A stretch of 19,284 nt of DNA from Solirubrobacterales bacterium (lineage in GTDB: Bacteria > Actinomycetota > Thermoleophilia > Solirubrobacterales > Solirubrobacteraceae), in contig WQXW01000004.1 of assembly GCA_009781575.1 (NCBI GenBank), positions 1-19,284 on the forward strand, given 5' to 3'. Position numbers and translations under genes: made by a program. Below the pieces are notes generated by a model. That model saw only the letters and a program-made list of their open reading frames with translations. It searched no databases and was not told where the DNA came from. Positions 1 to 6,900 of this stretch are shown here, piece by piece. Every line of letters begins with the position of its first letter. The stretch's first letter is position 1.

Positions 1-2
1 AG

Positions 3-218
3 ATGATCAACGGGATCGCGGTCGATTCCAAGCTCAAACGACTCTATGCGCCAGCGCTCGCCACCAAGAACCCGCTCACGAGATCGCAGAGGCTCGCGCT
101 CGCACTGAAAACGTGCGAGAAACTCAGATCGAAGAAGGCGCGCGCGCGGTGCCAGAAGGCGGCCAGGCAGCGATATGGGGCAAAGCGCACGAACAAGCAC
201 AGGAAGGGCAAGAAATGA
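3..218 (+). CDS. C-terminal end of a basic-tailed, probably secreted protein (likely 5' truncated)
   Basis: The 71 residues end in a very basic tail (final residues KRTNKHRKGKK). They contain the pattern L-T-x-x-Q-x-L-A-x-A-L-K-x-C-x-K-L-x-x-K-K-x-R-x-x-C-x-K-x-A-x-x-R-Y-G, roughly residues 25-59. From general knowledge, this two-cysteine Lys/Arg motif recurs at the C-termini of many unrelated secreted proteins of Solirubrobacterales, so this is probably the last part of a longer gene that begins left of the window. The ATG at position 3 is then an internal methionine. A stand-alone 71-residue protein cannot be excluded, because only two bases are visible upstream. No enzymatic domain can be assigned. 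Confidence 0.55.
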   Translation: MINGIAVDSKLKRLYAPALATKNPLTRSQRLALALKTCEKLRSKKARARCQKAARQRYGAKRTNKHRKGKK

Positions 219-273
219 CCGCGATCGCGCAGATCAGGTTGAAGCCTCTCGGAAACTCTGGAGGCCCGATCGC

Positions 274-613
274 TTGAACGAGGGTGGCCCGGAGAGCAGG
301 ACCACCAAGCGCTATCCGACCCAGGTGCGTGAGCACGCCGTGCAGCTGGTGTTCGACCGGCGCGGCGAGTACTCGAGCGAATGGCGAGCGATCACCGCGA
401 TCGCCCAGGAGTGCGGGGTCACCGGCGAGACGTTGCGCAAGTGGGTGCGCCAGGCCGAGGTGGACGGCGGCATGCGAGCCGGGACCACGAGCGCGGAGAC
501 ACAGCGCATCTCAGAGCTCGAACGCGAGAACGCCGAGTTGCGGCGCGCTAATGAGATCCTGAGGGCCGCGTCGGCCTTTCCTGCGCGAGCTCGAGCCGCA
601 GCACAGGGGATGA
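274..613 (+). pseudogene. IS3-family transposase orfA remnant, copy 1 (frameshifted, orfB deleted)
   Basis: Reading from the TTG at 274, the product has the IS3 OrfA architecture. An N-terminal KRYPTQVREHAVQLVF segment leads into a helix-turn-helix (GVTGETLRKWVRQAEVDGG), then a leucine-zipper segment (ELERENAELRRANEILRAAS). Near 579-582 the sequence is two bases shorter than the equivalent stretch of the second copy. This shifts the frame just before the usual FFLRELEPQ end; restoring it gives a stop at 611-613. Only about 15 codons that look like the start of orfB (AVDRLAGEHGVVPP, after 613) remain before the sequence becomes unrelated. The element is therefore a decayed fragment that cannot encode an active transposase. 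Confidence 0.8.
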
Positions 614-703
614 GCGGCGGTCGATCGGCTGGCAGGCGAGCACGGAGTGGTGCCACCGCACGCTGTTCAGCGCCGCTGACTCGGGTCCGTCCCCCAATGC
701 GGC

Positions 704-709
704 AATACT
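704..709 (+). promoter_or_regulatory. Possible -10 element for the MerR-type gene (leaderless start)
   Basis: AATACT matches four of six positions of the -10 consensus and ends seven bases before the ATG at 716. No Shine-Dalgarno sequence is visible. A transcript starting at or next to the ATG would be leaderless, which is common in actinobacteria. No convincing -35 is seen at the usual distance, so this is weak. Confidence 0.25.
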
Positions 710-715
710 GTTGTC

Positions 716-1381
716 ATGGATCCCCGCGGCGCCTACACCGCCAAGCGTGCGGCCGCCCTCTCGGGTGTGCCGAAGTCGACCGTGCACTACTGGGCTCGCG
801 AGCAGATCCTCGTTCCCGGCGTCTCCTCGGTGCGCGTCAAGCTCTGGTCCTACAGCGATCTGCTCGCTCTGCGCATCATCGCCTGGCTGCGCGCCTCAAA
901 GACTGCCCCCGATGGACACACGGTCCCGGCAACCGCGATGAGGGCTGTGCGCACCGCGCTCCGGGAGCTGAGCGCTCTCGACCTTGCGCTTTGGACCGAG
1001 GAGGGCAGCCCCAACGTCGCCGTGGACCGCGGGGGACGGATCGTGATCGACGCCGAGCCATCTCCCGAGCATCCCGACGGGCAAGCTGTGCTCGGCGTCG
1101 CCGCGCTCGAGCTCCTGCGTCCGCTCGAGATCGGACGGCAAGTGCGTGGGCCCGATCTCTTCAGTCCGCGACCGCGGCTTCGCATACTGCCGGGCAAGCT
1201 CTCCGGCGCGCCTCACGTGCATCGCACCCGCATCGAGACCGAGGCGCTCGCCGCCCTGCGCCGTCGCGGCTTCACCGCGGAGCGGATCAAGGACCTGTAC
1301 CCGGCGATCGAGCTTGCCGACATCGAGCAGGCGCTCGACCTCGAGCGCGAGCTGCAACCGGACCTCGCCGCGGCGGCCTGA
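716..1381 (+). CDS. MerR-type HTH protein with DUF433-like C-terminus, putative antitoxin/regulator
   Basis: The product has 221 residues. Residues 7-60 form a MerR-like winged helix (YTAKRAAALSGVPKSTVHYW, then LWSYSDLLALRIIAWL). Residues about 163-215 resemble a DUF433 domain (HRTRIETEALAALRRRGF, then TAERIKDLYP, then ELADIEQALDLERE). DUF433 proteins are known partners of PIN-like DUF5615 proteins in toxin-antitoxin-type pairs. The next gene, 12 bases downstream on the same strand, is PIN-like, which supports the antitoxin reading. The middle (60-160) is a linker I cannot assign. The ATG at 716 fits the start of the HTH. Autoregulation is likely by analogy with other such pairs but is not shown. 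The module sits between two transposase remnants, suggesting horizontal arrival. Confidence 0.75.
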   Translation: MDPRGAYTAKRAAALSGVPKSTVHYWAREQILVPGVSSVRVKLWSYSDLLALRIIAWLRASKTAPDGHTVPATAMRAVRTALRELSALDLALWTEEGSPNVAVDRGGRIVIDAEPSPEHPDGQAVLGVAALELLRPLEIGRQVRGPDLFSPRPRLRILPGKLSGAPHVHRTRIETEALAALRRRGFTAERIKDLYPAIELADIEQALDLERELQPDLAAAA

Positions 1382-1393
1382 TCGGCGGCAGCG

Positions 1394-1900
1394 ATGCCGC
1401 ACCTCTTCGCGCTCGACCAGAACTTCCCTGAGCCGATCGCGAGGGCCCTTCAGGAGCATCTCGAGGAGAATGTCGAGTTGGTTCCGATCCGTCGCATCGA
1501 CGCGCGGCTGCCGGCGTTTGAGGATTGGCAGATCCTGCATGCCCTTCACGTCCACGGCCGCCCTTGGGATGGCCTGATCACCACCGACGCCAACATGCTC
1601 AGCCTCCCCAGAGAGCTCTCGGTGCTGTGCCAGACCCATCTCAGCCTCGTGGTTGCGATCGCCGCCGGCCACGACCCCATCAAGGCGACTGGGCTGGTGC
1701 TCGCCCACATCGGCGCCATCTGCAGTCGCACCCGGGCGGACACGGCTCAGGTGTGGAGGCTGCGCACGACGGCCAAGCAGCCAGAGGATCCCTGGCAGTT
1801 CATCACCGAACTCGCCGGTCGTCGTGAAGAGGATGCCACTGGCCTCTATCGGCGTGAGCGGCTGGCGCCCGCTCAGCTCCACAGCGATCCGCTGGCATGA
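1394..1900 (+). CDS. PIN-like (DUF5615/Mut7-C-type) protein, putative ribonuclease toxin
   Basis: The product has 168 residues. It begins with MPHLFALDQNFP, the N-terminal acidic strand of PIN-like DUF5615 proteins (Asp8). Further acidic residues lie at Asp44 (FEDW), Asp59 and Asp65 (WDGLITTDANML), matching the layout of a PIN-type metal site. PIN-domain toxins cleave RNA, and the DUF5615 branch is typically encoded next to a DUF433 protein, as here. The start codon follows the upstream stop by 12 bases, so co-transcription is likely; the ribosome site (GGCGGCAGCG) is weak. The tail after about residue 140 is less conserved in appearance. Toxicity is inference; the domain-level call is stronger. 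Confidence 0.72.
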   Translation: MPHLFALDQNFPEPIARALQEHLEENVELVPIRRIDARLPAFEDWQILHALHVHGRPWDGLITTDANMLSLPRELSVLCQTHLSLVVAIAAGHDPIKATGLVLAHIGAICSRTRADTAQVWRLRTTAKQPEDPWQFITELAGRREEDATGLYRRERLAPAQLHSDPLA

Positions 1901-2020
1901 CGCCTGAGCTGCCGTACGACGCCGACACGGCGGCCGATTCCTCTCCCTCGTACAGTCCGAGCTCATTCGCTCAGTCACAGCGGATGCGCACGGCTGCAGC
2001 TGATCATCGCTGCGGTCACC

Positions 2021-2267
2021 GTACTCGAGCGAATGGCGCGCGATCACCGCGATCGCCCAGGAGTGCGGCGTCACCGGTGAGACGTTACGCAAGTGGGTGC
2101 GCCAGGCGGAGGTCGACGGCGGCCTGCGCGCCGGCACCACCAGCGCGGAGACCGCGCGCAGCTCAGAGCTCGAGCGCGAGAACGCGGAGCTGCGGCGGGC
2201 CAATGAGATCCTGAGGGCCGCCTCGGCCTTCTTCTTGCGCGAGCTCGAGCCCCAGCCGAGGGGATGA
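2021..2267 (+). pseudogene. IS3-family transposase orfA remnant, copy 2 (5' truncated)
   Basis: From 2021 the sequence matches copy 1 (from 369) at roughly 90% identity by hand comparison. It encodes YSSEWRAITAIAQECGVTG, the zipper ELERENAELRRANEILRAAS and the normal end FFLRELEPQPRG with a stop at 2265-2267. The first 30 or so residues are missing; the 120 bases before 2021 are unrelated. No orfB follows. Most differences from copy 1 are at third codon positions, so the two are better read as independent related insertions than as a recent duplication. Confidence 0.8.
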
Positions 2268-2352
2268 GCGCGGTGTCCACCGCCGACCCCACCCCGCGGT
2301 CGGTCGCGCTGCCACGACCTTCGAATTGGTGTGCAGCACCCGCACCTCGGCG

Positions 2353-2757
2353 CTATCCCCCTCGCAGCCGCAACTCCGACCACTCCTCGTAACTGTCGAT
2401 CGTCACGCGGAATGGGTCCATGCCGGCGAGGCCCAGCAGACCGAACGCCCAGTGCCAGGGATCGCAGAAGTACACGGTGGGGCTCCACGCGTGGCTCTCC
2501 CCGCCCTGGCGCAGCTCCAGGTGAACCGCGGCCCCAACGCCGGTGATCTGAAGACCACCGATCACCGCCTCCTGGGTCAGCGACTCATCCAGCTCCATGC
2601 CCGCGAGCTCGGACACCTGCCTGCCCATCCGCACCTCTGTGGCTCCGGTATCCAGCAGGCACGCCTGCGGCGCGAGCTCCAGCCCTTCGACAACCAGATC
2701 CACAACCGCCCGCGCTCGTCCCGCCAAACCTGGGAGGGCCTGGAAGGCGTGTCTCAC
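2353..2757 (-). CDS. Retropepsin-like (clan AA) aspartic protease
   Basis: The protein has 134 residues, reading from GTG at 2757. It contains the catalytic signature LLDTGAT at about residues 31-37, followed by the hydrophobic-hydrophobic-Gly pattern AFGLLGLAGMDPFRVTID near the C-terminus. This is the single-domain layout of retroviral-type aspartic proteases, which act as homodimers. There is no signal peptide, so it is presumably cytoplasmic. The start codon overlaps the stop of the upstream gene (GTGA at 2757-2754), so translation is coupled. The product is short even for this family. The substrate is unknown. Confidence 0.72.
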   Translation of the reverse strand: MRHAFQALPGLAGRARAVVDLVVEGLELAPQACLLDTGATEVRMGRQVSELAGMELDESLTQEAVIGGLQITGVGAAVHLELRQGGESHAWSPTVYFCDPWHWAFGLLGLAGMDPFRVTIDSYEEWSELRLRGG

Positions 2758-3272
2758 GACGGAGCCGCGCCGCCGGCCTGCAACGGCGCGCTCGCCACAC
2801 GGAACATGCTGTCCGCCTGCATGCCGTGTTCGGCCAGCCAGCCCACCACCGCGCGCGGATCCAACGCCGCGACCAGCACCTCCGATCCCCTTGTCGCGAC
2901 CCACTCACCGACGAACGGCTCGAGGTCAGCTGCGCTCGGGCGCACGGTTGTGATCACACCACGTGAGCGTTGCCGCGAGCGATCCGCCCGCCCGGAGGGC
3001 TGCCCACCGTCGCCTCGCTTCCGGCCGCCCTGGCCGGTCGCCGAGCTGCGCCGGCCCGCTGCAAAGCCGAGACCGGTGACGATGCGCCGCGCATCGTGCG
3101 TGGTGAACTCTGCCCGATCCAGTCCGGTGAGCGCCTCGATGACCTGCTTGGGGGGATACCGGCGGCGGTTGATCACCACGAAATGGTCCTTCAGCGGCTC
3201 GGGCGCAACGCCGCGCATGCGCCACTCGACCTCGGTTGGCCGAAACGCAAACTCTCTACGGGCGATCACCAC
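2754..3272 (-). CDS. Two-domain protein with DUF5678-like C-terminus, partner of the aspartic protease
   Basis: From GTG at 3272 the product has 172 residues. Residues about 10-70 carry a conserved-looking block (EVEWRMRGVAPEPLKDHFVV, then RRYPPKQVIEALTGL, then TTHDARRIVTGLGF) that I recognise as recurring in actinobacteria but cannot name. A basic linker follows (GRRSSATGQGGRKRGDGG). The last 50 residues (FVGEWVATRGSEVLVAALDP, then VGWLAEHGM, then FRVASAP) resemble DUF5678, a small domain often encoded beside clan AA aspartic proteases, which is the case here. The stop overlaps the protease start by four bases. The start is uncertain: GTG 3269 and an internal ATG are alternatives. Starts further upstream fall inside the dispersed repeat and are rejected. 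Confidence 0.65.
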   Translation of the reverse strand: MVIARREFAFRPTEVEWRMRGVAPEPLKDHFVVINRRRYPPKQVIEALTGLDRAEFTTHDARRIVTGLGFAAGRRSSATGQGGRKRGDGGQPSGRADRSRQRSRGVITTVRPSAADLEPFVGEWVATRGSEVLVAALDPRAVVGWLAEHGMQADSMFRVASAPLQAGGAAPS

Positions 3273-3286
3273 TTTGCGGGTCGTCT

Positions 3287-3304
3287 CTGCGCTGGAGAGC
3301 GCAG
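3287..3304 (-). other. Small perfect hairpin just upstream of the 3272 gene
   Basis: CTGCGCT and AGCGCAG form a 7-bp stem around a 4-base loop, 15 bases upstream of the GTG at 3272. It could be an operator or a 5' UTR stem of the DUF5678/protease pair. In this GC-rich DNA a stem of this size may also be chance. Confidence 0.3.
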
Positions 3305-3313
3305 CAGTCAGTC

Positions 3314-3429
3314 GGCCTTGAAGACGTCTGTCGGAGGCGCCGTTGGGGGATTCAAAAAGAGGATTCGTTCCGCGCGGAACCAATCCTTAAAACAAAACAC
3401 GCAACGGACGCTGCTGGGCCGGTGCCGCC
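3314..3429 (+). repeat. 116-bp palindromic element, copy 1
   Basis: This is a full-length copy. Its 26-bp core (3361-3386) has arms GGATTCGTTCCGC and GCGGAACCAATCC with one mismatch. It is flanked by GATTCAAAAAGA on the left and TTAAAACAAAACAC on the right. The outer repeat is CCGTTG on the left and CAACGG on the right. The left flank is more diverged than in copies 2 and 5. It lies between the DUF5678/protease pair and the leader of the 3901 gene. Read on the minus strand it is a hairpin followed by CTCTTTTTG, so it could stop minus-strand transcription entering that pair. Confidence 0.9.
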
Positions 3430-3544
3430 AGAGCGGGCGCCCACGAGGCGCCGCGCTCCGCGAGCCGGCGAGCAGGTGCCACCCCACACGTCCACATCAG
3501 CTCCTCCCCGACCAGTGCGCTGGGCCGCTGAGTCTCAGCCGAGC

Positions 3545-3570
3545 GTCAACTCGACGTTGCTGTTTAGTAT
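3545..3570 (+). promoter_or_regulatory. Promoter-like motif GTCAAC-N11-GTTTAGTAT for the large secreted protein
   Basis: GTCAAC (3545-3550) is followed after 11 bases by GTTTAGTA (3562-3569). The minus strand upstream of the 15007 gene carries GTCAAC, 10 bases, then GTTTAGTA, so an exact pair of motifs is shared by two loci that both encode secreted proteins. TAGTAT at 3565-3570 would serve as the -10 and place the start near 3577. The GTCAAC to TAGTAT distance is shorter than for a standard housekeeping promoter, so an alternative sigma factor or an activator site is possible. Confidence 0.45.
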
Positions 3571-3577
3571 CCTGTTG

Positions 3578-3714
3578 ATGGCGCGCCGGCTTTCGAAGGC
3601 CGCGCCATAGAGATCCCCTCCGGGATCGCCTCAGCGAGCCCGGAGATCCGAGGTGGCCGCTTTCGGCGCGCATATCTCCGGACGCGCATGGGTGCTCGGT
3701 GCCCGCGCGCGTCC
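3578..3714 (+). ncRNA. Candidate structured leader RNA (four consecutive stems) of the 3901 gene
   Basis: Four stems follow one another. ATGGCGCG (3578-3585) pairs with CGCGCCAT (3601-3608). GATCCC (3612-3617) pairs with GGGATC (3622-3627). CCGGAGAT (3640-3647) pairs with ATCTCCGG (3674-3681) and encloses GCCG-CTTT-CGGC (3656-3667). GGACGCGC (3680-3687) pairs with GCGCGTCC (3707-3714), with an inner GGGTGC/GTGCCC stem that includes two wobble pairs. The last two compete for two bases. The first stem starts where the promoter motif predicts transcription to begin, about 320 bases before the start codon at 3901. I match it to no known riboswitch. Chance pairing is more likely in GC-rich DNA, so covariation evidence is needed. 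Confidence 0.4.
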
Positions 3715-3900
3715 TGCCCTGTCGCCTCGCCACAGGACATTCACATCGCCCACGATCACAAGATGTTTACGTCGATCGACCGGCTTCAGGAGAGCATAAG
3801 CATCCCGCAAAGAGATTGCACCTGTTTATATGCCGACAACGCCCAACCAGCACCGTCCGGTGCGCGCCGGCGCTCCAAGCGCGCGTGGACGGCGCGCTCG

Positions 3901-6900
3901 ATGAGTTCGCGCCGGGCCACCTCGCGCCGGGCCGCCGCGGGCGCAGCGCTCGCGCTTAGCGCCGCCGTGGCGGTTGTCCTTGCGCTTGCGCTCGCCTCGC
4001 CTGGGCGCTCGCCGGCCGACGCGTCCGCCACGGGCGGCGTGCCCAGCGCGCAGCCCGTGATCGGGCTGCCCGTAAGCGCGCCCACGTTGATCGGCTCCTC
4101 GCCCCAGGGGTCCCCCGGCGAGAGCTGGGGCTTTGCGCAGGGGCGCTCCGGCATGGTGCTCATCCGCTACCGGGCCGGCGGTGTGTGGCAGCTGCAGCCC
4201 CCGCCGGTCGACGCCAAAGGCGCGGCGCTCGCCTCCTTCAAGCCCGCCCCGGGGCCGCTCGCGGGACGTGTCACCCCGGCCGGCGGGGTTGCGATCGCCG
4301 GCGAAGACCAGGCCCACCAGCAACAGCTGCTCGTGCGCGACCCCGACGGCTCGCCCGCCGACCCCGGCGGCCTGCTGCGCGAGGCGCCCACGGTCGCCAC
4401 CACACCGCAGAGCACCGCGCCGCCGAGCACCGCACCGCAGACGGCCCCACCGAAGCCGGCGGGCGAACCGGCCGCGGAAACCCCCAACGCGGTGCTCCAC
4501 CCGGGGGAGACGCTGTTCCCCGCCAACGGCACCGAAGGCACGCTGATCGCGCCCACTGACGGCGAAGGCGATCGCACGGTGGTGTTCGTGGTGCCCCACG
4601 AAACCGGGCCCGGCGTGCAGAACGGGGTGCTGTTCTTCGACGGCCACGGCTGGACGCGTGAGCCGATCTGCACCGCCACCGAAGGCTCCGCCGGCGGCAC
4701 CGAAGGCTGCACGCAGCCCACGGCCGGCTTCAAGGTGCTGGCGATCGACGCCTCCTCGCCCCAGAACGCCTGGCTTTTGGCCAAGGGCGAAGGCCACACA
4801 GAAGGCGTTGTGCTGTTCGCGCGCCAGGCCCTCGGCGCCGATTGGCGCTGGGTCAAGCAGACGCTCGGCTCGGGGCTCGGCGCGCAGTTCGCGCAGTCCA
4901 AGCTCACCTTCGAAGTCCCCTCGAGCGCGACCCACGAAAGCGTCCCTGTCGGGGTGGCCGCGTTCGAACACGGGCAGCCGCTCACTGTCACCAGCGCCGG
5001 CGTGTGGGTGGACGGGCAGCTGACGTTCCCGAGCCCCCAGCGCGCGGTGGACTTCACGCTCTACTACGACCTCTCCGCCCGGCGGGTGAGCGCGAGCTGG
5101 TGCGACGCGCCGCCCGTGGCCGCGTCGCTGTGCTCCGAGCCGCTCTCCTCGAGCCTGCCGCCCAGCGCGTACCGCAGCTTCGCCTGGCCCACCGGCGGGC
5201 CCTACGGCACGCGTGTGATCACCGGACTGTCCAACGGCGTCACGCTCAGCCTGCAGGGGAATCAGTTCACCAGGGTGCTCGGCAACGGCGGCGAAAGCGG
5301 CACACAGAACGGCGCCGCCTTCTCCTCGCCACAGGAAGGATGGCTGGCCGACCCGATCGGGTATCAGCTCACGCACGTCACCACCGCGCCCGAACCCGAT
5401 CGCCTGCGCGAATGGCCGGTGCCCTTCCGCCGCCCGCTCACTGCGGTCGCCACCCAGCCGGGGATGGCCCCCGGCGCGCTGGGCGCACAGGCGATCGCGG
5501 TCGGCGATTCCGGCCAGGTCGCGCACTACTTCCCGGGGGGTCGCGGATGGGTGCCCGAACCGCTGCTCGACTCCACCGGCAAAGCCACCCAGCCCGCGCT
5601 GCGCGGGGTCGCGTGGCCCGAACCCGAACGCGCCTACGCGGTGGGCACGCACGGCGCGATGTGGGTGTGGCTGCAGTCCACCGGGCTGTGGGAGCCCGAC
5701 CCCGCGCGCCTGCCGAGCGCGCAGATCGACAACTTCACGGGGATCGCCTTCAACCCCTCAAACCCGAGTCAGGGCTACGCGATCGGCCAGCAGGGGGTGC
5801 TGCTCGGGTACGGCAAGAGTTGGACCCAGGAAGCGCTGCCCCCCGGGCTGTCGGGCGCCGAAGGCGCCAACTTCACCTCGATCGCGTTCGCCGGCGGCGA
5901 AGCGCTGGTCACCTACCAGGTCCCCCCCAACTACAAGGAAGGCAACAACAGCTACATCGGCGGTGTGCTGCGCAACGCCGGCAACGGATGGGAAGTCGAC
6001 ACCGAAGCCGACTCGGTCCTCCTGGGCAGGTACGAGATTCCGGTGCGCGTCGCCGGCCTGCCCGACGGCGGCGCCGCGTTTGCCACCGCCTTCGGCGAAG
6101 TGTTCGAGCGCCAGAGCGCGGGCGCGCCGTGGCTGCCCGCGCCGGCCGGGCAGGTGAGCGGCTCCCCGGCCGCGCTCGCGCCGTTCCGCGAAGGCGGCGT
6201 GCTGCGCACCGTGGTCTCGATCGACACCGTCAACGGTGGCGGGCTCTCACAGGATCTCAGCGGCGACTACGGGCTCTCGCAGCCGCCCGCCGAAGGCGAG
6301 GCGCCGGTGCTCACCGCCCCCTACACGCTGCCCGGCAGCGGGTATCTGCTGCGCGAAACCCCGGGCGGGTGGCGCGATGAGGAGCACAACGACTATCCCA
6401 CACCGGAACGCAGCGGCGCGCACCCGCCGGGCGGCAGCGGTTTCGACTTTCCCGTGATGCCCGACGCGGTGCTCGCGCTCGCGCTGCCGCCCGACGGTGG
6501 CGAAGGCTGGGCCGTCGGCGGCCAGACGGGCGCGATCAACCTCGGCGTGCCGGGCGGGGGCGGTGAACAGTCGACCCTCCCGATCCAGACCGCCGGTGTG
6601 ATGCGCTACCCCTCCAGCGCCACCCCGCCGTCGGGCTTCGCGGTGACACCGGAAAGGACCGCTTCTGCCAACGCCACCTTCGCGATCGGCGGCAACGCGC
6701 AGTGCGCGACCGCCTGCGCCGACCTCGCCCAGGACCAGCTCGGCCCCGACGAATGGCTGGCCAACGCGCTGGAACGCGCCGCGCAGACCCCGGGTGTGCG
6801 GGCGTTTCTGTACACCGGCCCCCATCTGGCCGCGGGGCTCGGCGACAACGGGCCGGCGAGCTTCCTCGAACCGCCCGCCTTTCAGCGCGAGGAGGAACGG

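Larger units (their letters stand above)
3273..3900. other. Long gene-free region holding repeat copy 1, promoter motif and structured leader
   Basis: No protein-coding gene is supported here. In order it holds an 18-base hairpin (3287-3304), the first 116-bp element (3314-3429), about 115 bases with no recognised signal, the promoter-like motif (3545-3570) and the run of stems (3578-3714). It ends with a relatively AT-rich stretch (about 3740-3840, including AAGATGTTTACG and GTTTATATGCC) before the signal-peptide start codon at 3901. That AT-rich stretch could hold a second promoter, but I cannot define one. Confidence 0.6.

Noticed and set aside
2268..2352. Search for orfB of the second IS remnant.
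   Set aside because: The sequence after the orfA stop does not encode an OrfB start and runs into the end of the aspartic protease gene.
896..2488. Minus-strand open frame of 530 codons.
   Set aside because: It runs antisense through the MerR/PIN module and an IS remnant, showing only reverse-complement composition. It has no domain.
3314..3429. Start codons inside the 116-bp elements giving N-termini such as MVPRGTNPLFESPNGA in several frames.
   Set aside because: The same peptide recurs in front of unrelated genes because the repeat is the same DNA. It is an artefact, not a conserved protein segment.
4842..6380. Plus-strand frame of 512 codons inside the giant gene.
   Set aside because: It is an Arg-rich alternative frame of the 3901 gene and has no recognisable domain.
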